DNA of 64,000 nt from positions 806,001 through 870,000 of the forward strand of contig NZ_FNKP01000002.1 of assembly GCF_900099835.1 (NCBI RefSeq). Direction: 5' to 3'. The position numbers were made by a program, and so were the translations under genes. Numbering within the stretch: the stretch's first letter is position 1; the number at the start of each line of letters is the position of its first letter. Of this stretch, positions 1 to 8,842 are shown piece after piece. The notes below the pieces were generated by a model. It had not been told where the DNA came from and searched no databases. It saw nothing but the letters and a program-made list of their open reading frames with translations. This stretch comes from Paraburkholderia fungorum (lineage in GTDB: Bacteria; Pseudomonadota; Gammaproteobacteria; Burkholderiales; Burkholderiaceae).

Positions 1-527
1 CCGCCGAACTCGGGGCGCGGTGCGGCGTAGGTCGCGATCAGCCGTTCCATTTGCGGGATCGCCGCGTACGACGCAGCGTCGGCGAGCACCACGTTCAGCG
101 CGAAGGTGGCCGCGCACAGGGCGGTGCGGACATACGTGGACGACCCCGGCGGCGTGTCGATGATGACGATGTCGGACGGATCGAGCCGCAGGTTCTGCAG
201 CGACTGCGCGAGCCAGCGCGGATCGTGGTCGATATACGCTTCGAAGCGGCGGCGGTCGTCTTCGAGCACCGCGCCGTACGGCAGCACGGTCACGCCGTCG
301 ATGCCGTCGAACATCACCGTTTGCCACGGATCACCGGTCAGCGTGGCGCGCGACAAACCGTCGATGCTGTCGAGCGGCACGCCGAAGTGCAGGCGCAGCG
401 CGTTCTGCGGGTCGAGGTCGAGGGCGATCACGCGACGGCCGCTGGCGGCCAGTACGGAAGCGAGATTGGCGGCGAGGGTGGTCTTGCCGACCCCACCTTT
501 GGCGGACACTACCGCGATGACTTTCAT
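1..527 (-). CDS. bcsQ: BcsQ (YhjQ), ParA/MinD-like ATPase of the cellulose synthase operon (3' part outside window)
   Basis: BcsQ is a MinD/ParA-family ATPase needed for cellulose secretion, thought to help place or assemble the synthase complex at the inner membrane. The reverse strand from ATG at 527 reads MKVIAVVSAKGGVGKTTLAA, giving the deviant Walker A motif KGGVGKTT at residues 10-17. A DLDPQNALRLHFG block follows near residue 42 and an IIDTPPG motif (Walker B-like) near residue 125. The frame stays open to base 1, so the C-terminal part is missing. The start overlaps the stop of the upstream bcsP in an ATGA, indicating translational coupling. The rest of the operon (bcsA, bcsB and so on) would be expected to the left, outside the window. 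The family call is secure; the role is taken from homologues. Confidence 0.93.
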   Translation of the reverse strand, partial: MKVIAVVSAKGGVGKTTLAANLASVLAASGRRVIALDLDPQNALRLHFGVPLDSIDGLSRATLTGDPWQTVMFDGIDGVTVLPYGAVLEDDRRRFEAYIDHDPRWLAQSLQNLRLDPSDIVIIDTPPGSSTYVRTALCAATFALNVVLADAASYAAIPQMERLIATYAAPRPEFG

Positions 528-1618
528 GAGCGACGGGGGCCGTTGACCAGCCACGAAGGGGGGACGCCGGGCGCGGCGGCCTGCGGTTGCGGCTGTGCCT
601 GACCGGACTGGCCGCGCAGGCGGTCGAAGACCGATTGCAACGGTGCGGGTTGAGCGGCGGAGGCGTCGGCTGCGGGCGGCTGTTGCGGCGCGGCCGTGGG
701 CTGCGCGGCGAACAGCTTGCCGAGAATCGACGAGGACGGCGCGGGTTGCGGGGTTGCGTGTGCCGCGTGCATGAATGCGGCGTGCGGCGGAGCTGCAGCA
801 GGCGCTATGGCAGGTGTGACCGGCGTCGCGGCGTAAGCTTGCGTGGGCGCCGGTGCTTGCGCCCAATTCGGTACCGGGGATGCAGCCGGTGTAACCGGTG
901 CCGCGTACGCGGGTTGCGCAGCAAGAGCGGCCGGCGTGCGGAATGGACTGCCGAACGGAGCGGCGGCTAGCGGGGCCACAGGTGAAATCGATGCCGCAGG
1001 TGGCACGGCTGCAATCGATGCAAACAGACCCGTCGACACGCCCGGAGCCACTGGCACCGCGAAGGGATTCGGCGCAGCGTGCGCTGGAGCCGCCACGGGT
1101 GCAGCCGGTGCAGCCGCAGCGATCGGTGCAAAAGGCGCAACGAACGGAGCAGGCACAACAGGCACAACAGGCGGCACCTGCGCCGCGACAGCAGGCCGTG
1201 CGACCACCGGATCGTTCATTGCCACAGCGGGTGCGCTTTCCTCGTGACTGCCCAGCGCGCCGAAGCGCGACGCGCCGCTCGGCGCGGCAGGCTGGGGTGC
1301 GGTAATGGCGACCGGCGGAATGTCCCGCCGATGCGATCGCGTGAACAGCGGCGCTTTGGCGCGCGTGACCGACGCGACGTCTTTCGGCGTCGTGTCCTCG
1401 CGATCGATAGCCGGCGCCGGGGCGACCGGCTGCTGCGGTCTCGCCTCGCGACGTTGGCCGATTTCGGGAATCGTCGGCTGCGTGAGATCCAGCGTGACCA
1501 GCAACGGCCAACGCGTGCGCGCGGTGCGCGCATCGTTCTCGCGGCCGATCTCCTGATACGCGTTGGCGTCGCCGCCAAAATGATCGAATAATTTTTCGAT
1601 GTCGCTCGATGAACTCAT
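524..1618 (-). CDS. bcsP: BcsP-like proline/alanine-rich cellulose biosynthesis protein with BcsR-like N-terminus
   Basis: Protein of 364 aa from ATG at 1618. The first ~50 residues (DIEKLFDHFGGDANAYQEI, then a conserved RWPLL) resemble the small E. coli protein BcsR, which shows the same pattern of an aromatic/Ile core followed by RWPLL. The remainder is a long low-complexity Pro/Ala/Gln-rich tail, ending in a short conserved-looking stretch (SVFDRLRGQ, PSWLVNGPRRS). Beta-proteobacterial cellulose loci carry such a proline-rich gene, called bcsP, before bcsQ, and here the genes overlap by 4 bp. The likely role is as a cytoplasmic accessory or regulator of synthase assembly, probably a BcsQ partner. 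An upstream in-frame TTG at 1681 exists, but the ATG directly precedes the conserved domain. The Shine-Dalgarno (SD) sequence is weak. Confidence 0.8.
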   Translation of the reverse strand: MSSSSDIEKLFDHFGGDANAYQEIGRENDARTARTRWPLLVTLDLTQPTIPEIGQRREARPQQPVAPAPAIDREDTTPKDVASVTRAKAPLFTRSHRRDIPPVAITAPQPAAPSGASRFGALGSHEESAPAVAMNDPVVARPAVAAQVPPVVPVVPAPFVAPFAPIAAAAPAAPVAAPAHAAPNPFAVPVAPGVSTGLFASIAAVPPAASISPVAPLAAAPFGSPFRTPAALAAQPAYAAPVTPAASPVPNWAQAPAPTQAYAATPVTPAIAPAAAPPHAAFMHAAHATPQPAPSSSILGKLFAAQPTAAPQQPPAADASAAQPAPLQSVFDRLRGQSGQAQPQPQAAAPGVPPSWLVNGPRRS

Positions 1619-1972
1619 AATGCCGCCGTCTTGTTCATGACTTGCCTTGCCCCGATCCTTAAATTTTCTCGCGGCGCTCAACCCCGTACTGCAACCTCAC
1701 CCTGCACTCGATGCTGTGTTACGTGCCGTGTGTTACGTCCTGCGTGCCACGTGCTACGTATCACCTTGCGTATGTCACGCGTCCGGTCCGGCGCGTTCTC
1801 TCCTGCTTTATCGACTGCTGCTGCCACTGCCTTTAGCTACCGTACCGGTCCGCGCTGACATCCACGTTCAAATGGCGCCGGACCGCAAGCGCCAATGCAC
1901 GAGTCATGCCTGACGAATGCGCTGCGCTGCCGGTTGGACGGCCAGCGCAACCCGTGCACTCCGCGCAACCGT
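1619..1972. other. Intergenic region between bcsD and bcsP
   Basis: About 350 bases without a convincing gene. Around 1715-1790 several near-copies of a GTTACGT/CTACGTA element sit a few bases apart, next to a purine-poor stretch. I see no strong hairpin with a T-run. The spacer may hold an internal promoter for bcsP-bcsQ, but nothing proves it. Confidence 0.4.
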
Positions 1973-2428
1973 TCAGGCCGGATGGCGGCCCAGACGGAAT
2001 TCGATCGCGGTGTCCTCGCCATAGGCGCTGGTCTGCGCGACCGACAACCCTTGCGCGCCCAAGGAACTCAACCACGTCTGATACACACCCTCGAGAAACG
2101 CCGGAGTCCAGGCCAGCGCCGCACCGCCGAAGGCCGGCAGCGGCGCGCAGTAATGAACGATGCGCAGCGATTCGGCTTCGTCGACGAGTTTGACGTAGCC
2201 CCAATCCATCTCATGCCAGTACAGGTTCAACGCATTGGCAAGCTCGGCTGTTGACCCGCAGGCCGGCAGCGGATGCGCGGCCGCGAAACGGCTGCCGACC
2301 CGATGCATCAGCAGACGCAACTCGTCGCGGCCGATCTGCGCTTCGAACTCGGTGGCCAATGCGGTCAGCATTCCGCGCCACTGAGGCGAGACTTGACGAT
2401 CCAGCAGGTAATCGAGAATTGGGACCAT
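1973..2428 (-). CDS. bcsD: BcsD, cellulose synthase subunit D
   Basis: Protein of 151 aa from ATG at 2428, close to the ~156 aa of Komagataeibacter BcsD. BcsD forms a periplasmic octameric ring that guides glucan chains during cellulose export. The sequence shows the family pattern: N-terminal PILDYLLDRQVSPQWRGML, central LNLYWHEMDWGYVKLVDE and C-terminal FLEGVYQTWLSSLGAQ. There is no signal peptide, as is usual for this family. A longer reading frame goes upstream to 2518, but its extra 30 residues are Arg-rich and do not look like the family. It is the first gene of the minus-strand bcs operon. Confidence 0.88.
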   Translation of the reverse strand: MVPILDYLLDRQVSPQWRGMLTALATEFEAQIGRDELRLLMHRVGSRFAAAHPLPACGSTAELANALNLYWHEMDWGYVKLVDEAESLRIVHYCAPLPAFGGAALAWTPAFLEGVYQTWLSSLGAQGLSVAQTSAYGEDTAIEFRLGRHPA

Positions 2429-3044
2429 ATTTTCCAGGGGACGGCCGTCGTTTCGGTTTGCATCCAAACCGCTTGCGGCCAGGTGAAGATAAATGCGTCG
2501 GGAAATCGCGCGTTGCACGCGTCTAGGTTACTTTTACCGGGATGTCCAGTCTGTCCGGCACACTTCGGAAGAAGTCTACTTAAGACATTAACGTTTTGCC
2601 ACTTCCCATTGGTATGTTGATACGCAGAATGGATTGGAATGGATGCAGGGTAATTACGTAATTTTTGCGGATCAAATCGCGCGCGTCCCTTGCTGCTGTA
2701 CTTACGGCATGCATAAGCGTCGGCAATATAGGGATTAACACGTGAGCCGGACTGTGAATCCGGCTTAACCGTTTTGTCGCAAATGCAACGCTTCGGTGAC
2801 TGGGCAAGACCCGCGCGCATTGGCTGAGGCCACTTTCTTTCATAATCTTCCGCTTTCGCGGCGGTCGCTGTTTTTGCGCGGGCAGTCAGATTTGCCGGTT
2901 AAGCTTACGTTCGCCACGGAGTGTGACGGGTTGTCGTGAATCAATGACGACACGATCACGGTTAAAACCAATGCATTAAGCGTGCGACGGGGTGATGCAA
3001 AAAACGCCACGCTAATCGTTTGCCGTTTGATTCACTGAACTGTA
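2429..3044. promoter_or_regulatory. Divergent control region between bcsD and the diguanylate cyclase
   Basis: About 615 bases without a supported gene, more AT-rich than the neighbouring coding DNA (for example around 2575-2660 and 2940-3010). It must contain the promoters of the bcs operon (minus strand) and of the cyclase (plus strand). I could not place a convincing -35/-10 pair or operator by eye. The short reading frames here (2365-2843 minus) have no recognisable protein signature. Confidence 0.45.
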
Positions 3045-4193
3045 ATGCTCAATCCACTCAGTATTCTGCTGATCACGGTTTTGTCGAGCGCCATGGCAAT
3101 GGCGGTGCTCGGTTCGCTATGGCGGGCGGCGATTCCGGGCGTCGGCTACTGGATTTCGGCCAACGCGGCGGCGATCGTCGCACTGCTCGCGTTCGCGATG
3201 CAGGGCCGTGCGTCGCCGTGGCTGAGCTTCGTCGGCGCCAACGAATTGCTGGCCGTCTCGTTGCTGCTGGTGGTCGAAGGCAGCCTGCGCTTTCAGGCGA
3301 GCCGCCTCCGGCTCTGGCCCGCCTATGCCGGGCTGGTGGCCGTCTTCGCGGGGATCGCGTGGTGGACCTTCGTCACGCCGGATTTCAACGCGCGCGTCGC
3401 GCTGGTGTCGGCGTTCCACGCGTCGCTTTACGCGGTGCTCGCCGTGCTGATGTGGCGCGGACGTCCCGCAAACCGGCCGCGCTACAGCTACTATTTTCTC
3501 GCTATCGCGGCTGCGCTGCTATGCGTGGGGCATGCGTCGCGCGGCGTGATGTACGGCTTCGGCATCATCGAGCAAACCGGACTGATGCAGGTCTCGCCGT
3601 CCAACATCATTTTTCTCGCGCTTGGCATCCTGGCGCCGCCGTGTCTGTCGATCGGCGTGGTGATGCTCGCGCACGACCGGCTGGCCGAGCGGCTGGAGCG
3701 GCTCGCGAATGTCGACGACCTGACCGGCGTGCTGTCACGCCGCGCGTTCCTGGCGGCAAGCGGCGTCCTGCTGAAGGAGTCGCTGAGAACCCGTTCGCCG
3801 GTGACGATGGCGATCATCGACATCGATTCGTTCAAGGCCGTCAACGATACCCATGGACATGCCGCGGGCGATCAGGTGCTGAGGCATTTCGCGGCGTTCG
3901 TGTCGCGCAACCTGCGAGCCGGCGATGTGTTCGGCCGGCTCGGCGGCGAGGAGTTCGGCGTGCTGTGCCCGGCGACCACCGCCGCCGAGGCGGTCGCAGT
4001 CATGGACCGTCTGCGCGTGCGGCTCGCCGCGATTCCGCAGTCCGCGCGGCCGTTGGGACTGGCATACACGTTCAGTGTCGGCGTCGACCAGTACCGGCCC
4101 GACGAATCGCTCGACCAGCTCAGCGCCCGCGCCGACGGTGCGCTCTACGCGGCCAAGGCGTCGGGCCGCAATCGCGTGATGGCGGCAGCCTGA
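3045..4193 (+). CDS. Membrane-bound diguanylate cyclase (GGDEF)
   Basis: Makes the second messenger c-di-GMP from two GTP. The 382-aa protein begins with about six hydrophobic segments (residues ~1-210), a membrane sensor of unknown ligand. A GGDEF domain follows at ~215-380. The active-site motif is GGEEF at residues 300-304, so the domain should be catalytically active. RAGD at 291-294 lies five residues before it and matches the RxxD product-inhibition I-site. DDLTG and the DIDSFKAVND block are also intact. The ATG at 3045 has no strong SD. It diverges from the cellulose operon, whose BcsA is activated by c-di-GMP in known systems, so it is a plausible local input. That link is inference. 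Confidence 0.9.
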   Translation: MLNPLSILLITVLSSAMAMAVLGSLWRAAIPGVGYWISANAAAIVALLAFAMQGRASPWLSFVGANELLAVSLLLVVEGSLRFQASRLRLWPAYAGLVAVFAGIAWWTFVTPDFNARVALVSAFHASLYAVLAVLMWRGRPANRPRYSYYFLAIAAALLCVGHASRGVMYGFGIIEQTGLMQVSPSNIIFLALGILAPPCLSIGVVMLAHDRLAERLERLANVDDLTGVLSRRAFLAASGVLLKESLRTRSPVTMAIIDIDSFKAVNDTHGHAAGDQVLRHFAAFVSRNLRAGDVFGRLGGEEFGVLCPATTAAEAVAVMDRLRVRLAAIPQSARPLGLAYTFSVGVDQYRPDESLDQLSARADGALYAAKASGRNRVMAAA

Positions 4194-4365
4194 CAGAACG
4201 GGCGCCGACTCCGGCCTCGCAGCGCAATCTGCAATGCGTAACCGGCCTTAACGAGCAATTTCTTACGCTTTTTTGCACGACAGGCATAAATATTCGTCAG
4301 ACATTTGCCGTTATCCAATGGCGGAGTGACTGGAACCAGCCTGAGACAGCCTGATAACGATCAAT

Positions 4366-6687
4366 ATGCCTGCCACCTCAACGCCTCACCTACCCGAACC
4401 AGGTTTGCGGGAACGTTTTCATCGACGTTCGCTAGAACATCAACGGCCGCTTTCCACGGTGACGATGGCATTTACCGTGGTGGCGTTCCTCTGTCTGGTC
4501 GGGGCGCGCAACCTGGTCAGCGGCCCAGCCACACCGCTGGCTTACCGGCTGGCCTGCGCGCTGATCCTCGCGCTGCTCGTGCTGGCGATTCCCAGCACCC
4601 GCTCGACATGGCTGTTCGGCGCAATCGGCGTCGCGTACATGCAGGTGCTGGTCGCCGGCATGGCGCTGAACATCGGCGGCGTCGAGCAGCCGTTGCTGTG
4701 GCTCCTGCCCGCGATGGTGGTGGTCCCCGTCTGCGCCGCGCCGCTGTGGCTCACGCCCGCGCACTTTTTCACCGGCACCGCGTTGTTCTATGCGTCGGCG
4801 TTCGCGCTGCTGTTCGACGAGCCGCTGACCCATGACATCGACACGGTCGTCTGGACCTGGATCATCGCGATCGGCGTGCCGACTTCGGCGGTGTTTCACT
4901 TCGGCTTCTATCGCTTCCGGCGCAATCACTTCCTGCTCGAAAGCCAGCTCGCGCAACTCGCCGCGACCGATCCGCTGACCGGCCTGCAAAACCGCCGCGC
5001 GTTCGTCAAACAGGCCGAGCATCATCTCGACACGATCATCGGCGACGCGCAGGTCAGCGCGATCTTTCTCGACATCGACAACTTCAAGTCGCTGAACGAC
5101 CGCTTCGGCCATGCGGTCGGCGATCACGCGCTGTACCAGGTCGCCCAGGTCCTGATGGAGCAGACCTCCGCCGACGACAGCGTGAGCCGGATCGGCGGAG
5201 AAGAATTCGCGGTGCTGCTGCGCAACGGCCTGAGCGGCGCGCTCGATCTGGCCGAGCGGCTGCGCGGCGCGATTGCCGCGATCGAACGGCCCGACGGCAA
5301 TCTGACCGCGAGCTTCGGCGTGGCCCAGCACCGGCGTGGCGAAAGCATCATGGTGCTGCTCGACCGTGCCGACGAAGCGCTGCTGCGCGCCAAGTATTCG
5401 GGACGAAACCGTGTCTGCGCCGAGCGCCGCATGCTGCCGGACGTGCAGCGCCTGTTTGCCGACGAGCGGCGCGGCGAAGGGCATCGGCATCAATGGGAAG
5501 ACTATTACCTGACTTCGCATTTCCAGCCGCTCTACAGTTTGTCGCATCAGAAGCAGGTGGGTTTCGAGGCGCTGCTGCGCGGCGAGCAGGACGACGGCAC
5601 GCTGGTGCCGCCCGTGGTGATGTTCGCGCCGAAGCCGTCCAGCGATGAGGGTGCGCTCGACCGCGCGAGTCATACCGTGCACCTGGGCAACGCGAGCCAG
5701 TCGCTGCCGAACGACGCGTGGCTGTTCCTGAATATTCTGCCGGCCACTTTCATTGCAACCGGTTATGCCGATCAGTTGAGCGAGCTCGTGCGCGCAGCCG
5801 GGCTCGAACCCGAGCGGGTGATTCTGGAGATTCTCGAATCGCACGGCGGCAGTGTCGACGATATGTCGCGGGCAGCGGCGCTTTATCGCGAGCATGGCTT
5901 CCTGATCGCCGTCGACGACTTTGGCGCCGGTCAGTCGAACCTCGACCGGCTGCTGCGGATTCGCCCCGATCTTGTGAAGCTCGACGGCGAACTGATCCGC
6001 GCGACGAGTCACGGCACCGGCCATCCGATCCTGCCGAAGCTCGTGTCGCTGCTGCATCAGGCGGGCATGCTGGTGGTGGTCGAAGGTGTGGAGACGACCG
6101 ACGAGCTGATTCTCGCGGTGGAATCGAATGTGGATTTCGCGCAAGGCTATTTGCTCGGGCGGCCGGCTGCGCAGATTGCGCCGCCGGAGTCGGTGCACCG
6201 GCAGATCGACGATGCATTCGACGTGATCGCGCAGGGGCGCGCGCATCAGTATGCGTTGTTCGAATCGGAAGTGGAGCCGTACCGGGTCGCGTTGCGCGAT
6301 GCCGCCGATGCGTTGCTCGCGGGCGTCGCGATGGACGAGGCGTTTGCACCGCTGGCGAGGTTCGATCGCTGCATCAGCTGTTTCATTCTCGACGATACGG
6401 GCAGACAGGTCGGTCACGAAGTGCCGGGTCCGGCGTGGAGCCGGGACGGGGCGTCGCTGCAACCGGTTGCAAATCCGCGCGATGCGCGTTGGGATCATCG
6501 GCCGTATTTCAGGAATGCGGTTTTGCTGCCGGGCGTGGCGGTGACCAGCAATCCGTATCTGTCGCTGGCAAGCGGCAGGCCGTGTATCGCGGTGACGCTG
6601 GCGGTGCCGTTCGCCAACGAGCGCTCGGTGATCGGCGTGGAGCTGGACTGGTCGGCGAGGGGCTTGCCTTGGCCTGCGGGCGAGTAG
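4366..6687 (+). CDS. Membrane GGDEF-EAL protein with C-terminal Cache-like domain
   Basis: A 773-aa dual c-di-GMP protein. Residues ~35-185 hold 5-6 membrane segments. GGDEF (~195-350) has GGEEF at 277-281 but no RxxD I-site (SADD at the equivalent place). EAL (~380-625) starts with EALLR at 401-405 and keeps the Asn of FLNILP, ILEILES, DDFGAG, KLDGEL and VEGVET, so phosphodiesterase residues appear mostly intact. The last ~140 residues (HRPYFRNA, SNPYLSLASGRPCIAVTLA) resemble a PDC/Cache-type ligand-binding fold, unusually placed after the EAL domain. Both activities are possible; which one dominates cannot be told from sequence. It lies 172 bp after the cyclase gene on the same strand and converges with hpaI. 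Confidence 0.88.
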   Translation: MPATSTPHLPEPGLRERFHRRSLEHQRPLSTVTMAFTVVAFLCLVGARNLVSGPATPLAYRLACALILALLVLAIPSTRSTWLFGAIGVAYMQVLVAGMALNIGGVEQPLLWLLPAMVVVPVCAAPLWLTPAHFFTGTALFYASAFALLFDEPLTHDIDTVVWTWIIAIGVPTSAVFHFGFYRFRRNHFLLESQLAQLAATDPLTGLQNRRAFVKQAEHHLDTIIGDAQVSAIFLDIDNFKSLNDRFGHAVGDHALYQVAQVLMEQTSADDSVSRIGGEEFAVLLRNGLSGALDLAERLRGAIAAIERPDGNLTASFGVAQHRRGESIMVLLDRADEALLRAKYSGRNRVCAERRMLPDVQRLFADERRGEGHRHQWEDYYLTSHFQPLYSLSHQKQVGFEALLRGEQDDGTLVPPVVMFAPKPSSDEGALDRASHTVHLGNASQSLPNDAWLFLNILPATFIATGYADQLSELVRAAGLEPERVILEILESHGGSVDDMSRAAALYREHGFLIAVDDFGAGQSNLDRLLRIRPDLVKLDGELIRATSHGTGHPILPKLVSLLHQAGMLVVVEGVETTDELILAVESNVDFAQGYLLGRPAAQIAPPESVHRQIDDAFDVIAQGRAHQYALFESEVEPYRVALRDAADALLAGVAMDEAFAPLARFDRCISCFILDDTGRQVGHEVPGPAWSRDGASLQPVANPRDARWDHRPYFRNAVLLPGVAVTSNPYLSLASGRPCIAVTLAVPFANERSVIGVELDWSARGLPWPAGE

Positions 6688-6735
6688 GGGGGGTTGCCGC
6701 AGGCTTTCGTCTGTCGATGAACAAGCTAACGCCTA

Positions 6736-7539
6736 TCAGTAGCCACCTTTAACCGGCGCCGCGCTCGCCGCGGTTTTCTTGTACGACGACGCGAGGTCCG
6801 CGGCCGCACGGCTCAGCAGACCCGTGTCCGAGCCGACCGCGACAAAGGTCGCGCCGGCCGCAAGATACTCGGCGGCAATCGCGGGGTCGGCGGCGAGCAC
6901 GCCAGCCGCTTTGCCTGCGTCGCGCGTTATCGCGATGCCGTTGCGGATTGCTTCGCGCACGCTCGCGTCGCCCGGCTTGCCTAGCAGGCCCATCGACGCA
7001 CTCAGGTCCGATGGGCCGAAGAACACGCCGTCTACGCCGTCCACTGCGGCGATGGCCCGCAGATTCTCCATGCCTTGTACCGATTCCACCTGCACCAGCA
7101 CGCACAACTCTTCGGCGGCGGTGGTCAGATAATCGGGTACGCGATTCCAGCGCGATGCGCGCGCCAGGCCGCTGCCCACACCTCGAATGCCTTGCGGCGG
7201 ATAACGTGTGGCGGCGACTGCGTCGGCGGCCTGGTCGGCGGTATCGATCATTGGCAGGAGCAGCGTTTGCGCGCCGATATCGAGCAGCTGCTTGATCAGC
7301 GCCGCGTCGCTGCGCACCGGACGCACCACCGGATGTGACGCATAGGCGGCGACCGCCTGCAACTGCGCGAGCGTGCTGCGGACGTCGTTCGGCGCGTGCT
7401 CGTTGTCGATCAGCAGCCAGTCGAAACCGGCGGTGGCGAGCAACTCGGTCACGTACGCGTCGGCGAGCGCGGCCCATAGGCCGAATTGCGGTTGGCCCGA
7501 GGCCAGCGCGCGCTTGAATGGGTTTTGCGGAAGGGACAT
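6736..7539 (-). CDS. hpaI: 4-hydroxy-2-oxoheptanedioate aldolase (HpaI)
   Basis: Class II, metal-dependent retro-aldolase of the HpcH/HpaI family. It cleaves 4-hydroxy-2-oxoheptane-1,7-dioate to pyruvate and succinate semialdehyde, the last step of homoprotocatechuate breakdown. The 267-aa protein has the usual length. It shows the catalytic His in DNEHAPND, the metal ligands Glu in VQVESVQG and Asp in [12 protein letters not shown], and the substrate Arg in the PVVRP strand. ATG at 7539 is used. It is the last gene of the hpa operon, 33 bp after hpaH, and converges with the GGDEF-EAL gene. Confidence 0.95.
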   Translation of the reverse strand: MSLPQNPFKRALASGQPQFGLWAALADAYVTELLATAGFDWLLIDNEHAPNDVRSTLAQLQAVAAYASHPVVRPVRSDAALIKQLLDIGAQTLLLPMIDTADQAADAVAATRYPPQGIRGVGSGLARASRWNRVPDYLTTAAEELCVLVQVESVQGMENLRAIAAVDGVDGVFFGPSDLSASMGLLGKPGDASVREAIRNGIAITRDAGKAAGVLAADPAIAAEYLAAGATFVAVGSDTGLLSRAAADLASSYKKTAASAAPVKGGY

Positions 7540-7572
7540 GTCGATCCAGTCGGGTTGTATGCGGTTACGAAT

Positions 7573-8376
7573 TCAGATGAAATTCAGGCCGATGCCGCCG
7601 AGCGGGCCATAGTCGACATGGAATGTGTCGCCTGCACGTGCGGGGATCGGACTCGTGAAGGATCCGCTCAGGATCACGTCGTTCGCGTTCAGCATCTCAT
7701 CGTAGGGCGCGATCTTGTTGGCGAGCCACGCCACGCCGGTTGCCGGGTGATTCAATACTGCCGCTGCGAGACCGCTTTCCTCGACCGCGCCGTTTTTATA
7801 GAGCAGCGCGCCGACCCAGCGCAGATCGACATCGAGCGGACGCACCGGACGCCCGCCGAGCACGATGCCCGCATTCGCGGCGAAGTCCGAGATCGTGTCG
7901 TAGACCTTGCGCGGCGCACGGGTTTCGCGGTCGAACTGCTCGATGCGCGCGTCGATGATCTCCACGGCGGGCGTGACGTAAGCGGTTGCATCGAGCACGT
8001 CGAACAACGTGACGCCTGGGCCTTTCAGCGGCTTGTTCAGCACGAACGCGAGTTCGACTTCCACGCGCGGCGCAATGAAGCGGTCCGCGCGAATATCCTG
8101 GCCGTTTTCGATAAACATGCTGTCGAGCAGCGGCGCGTAGTCGGGTTCGTCGATCTGCGACGAGCGCTGCATCGCGCGCGACGTGAGGCCGATCTTGCGG
8201 CCTTTGATTACGTGGCCTTCGGCCAGCTTCAGCCTGACCCACTCGCGCTGGATCGCGTAACCGTCTTCGATGGTCATCTGCGGATATTGCGCTGAGAAGT
8301 GGCGCAATTGCGTGCGGGTTTTCTCGGCGTGATCGAGTTGCGCGGCGAGTTCGCGGATGGTCTGTTCATCTAGCAT
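7573..8376 (-). CDS. hpaH: 2-oxo-hept-4-ene-1,7-dioate hydratase (HpaH)
   Basis: Adds water to 2-oxohept-4-ene-1,7-dioate (OHED) to give 4-hydroxy-2-oxoheptanedioate, the substrate of HpaI. The 267-aa protein belongs to the FAH/hydratase family related to MhpD. The family blocks [27 protein letters not shown] and [14 protein letters not shown] are present, with the metal-binding Glu pair in EVELAF. The ATG at 8376 follows a strong SD (AAGGAGAAACC). A much longer open frame upstream to 8763 lies inside hpaF in another frame and is rejected. It sits 50 bp after hpaF. Confidence 0.95.
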   Translation of the reverse strand: MLDEQTIRELAAQLDHAEKTRTQLRHFSAQYPQMTIEDGYAIQREWVRLKLAEGHVIKGRKIGLTSRAMQRSSQIDEPDYAPLLDSMFIENGQDIRADRFIAPRVEVELAFVLNKPLKGPGVTLFDVLDATAYVTPAVEIIDARIEQFDRETRAPRKVYDTISDFAANAGIVLGGRPVRPLDVDLRWVGALLYKNGAVEESGLAAAVLNHPATGVAWLANKIAPYDEMLNANDVILSGSFTSPIPARAGDTFHVDYGPLGGIGLNFI

Positions 8377-8426
8377 GATGGTTTCTCCTTGCGACGCGGC
8401 GCTAACGTAGCGCCTCGTCAGGCGGA

Positions 8427-8825
8427 TCAGGTTTTGAAACGTGCATGCAGGTTGTTGTGCTTCCACGAACCGGCTTCGCTGAATTCGCCGATTTCCAGCG
8501 ATAACGCCAACCCGTGCTGTTCGAATTCGGCGGCGAAGTGCTGTTTGATCAGCGCGAATAGCGCGTCGCCGGTAGCCTTTTTTACGGCCCCGGAGCGGCC
8601 TGCGCCGATCTTCAGATTCGCGTGCAGAAACGCGGCGTCGGGGCGGCCGTCGGCGATGTAGTACTGGTCGCAACGCAATGCGCGCACGCGGATGCCGCCC
8701 AGCGGATAGACGCGCTGTTCGCCATCGCGTTGGGCAGCCAGACATTGCGCGAGCGTGTTGCACAGCTGGCCGATGCTTTTCTCATCGGCGAGATTGGCGC
8801 TGTATTCGAGCGTGAGATGCGGCAC
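8427..8825 (-). CDS. hpaF: 5-carboxymethyl-2-hydroxymuconate delta-isomerase (HpaF)
   Basis: Tautomerase-superfamily isomerase converting 5-carboxymethyl-2-hydroxymuconate to its keto isomer before decarboxylation. The protein is 132 aa and starts MPHLTLEYS, so Pro follows the initiator Met, as needed for the catalytic N-terminal proline. The start codon is GTG at 8825, preceded by AAGGAGCTTACC, a clear ribosome site that settles the start. It lies 17 bp after hpaD in the hpa operon. Confidence 0.93.
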   Translation of the reverse strand: MPHLTLEYSANLADEKSIGQLCNTLAQCLAAQRDGEQRVYPLGGIRVRALRCDQYYIADGRPDAAFLHANLKIGAGRSGAVKKATGDALFALIKQHFAAEFEQHGLALSLEIGEFSEAGSWKHNNLHARFKT

Positions 8826-8842
8826 GGTAAGCTCCTTCGAAA

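Noticed and set aside
1700..1800. GTTACGT/CTACGTA near-repeats between bcsD and bcsP as possible regulator array
   Set aside because: Spacing and sequence are irregular; no consistent unit could be defined.
3020..4354. 444-codon plus frame overlapping the diguanylate cyclase
   Set aside because: Arg/Gly/Ala-rich out-of-frame reading with no signature; the overlapping frame has GGEEF and an I-site.
4432..6498. 688-codon minus-strand open frame opposite the GGDEF-EAL gene
   Set aside because: Very His/Arg/Gln-rich composition with no motif; the plus strand has unambiguous GGDEF and EAL signatures.
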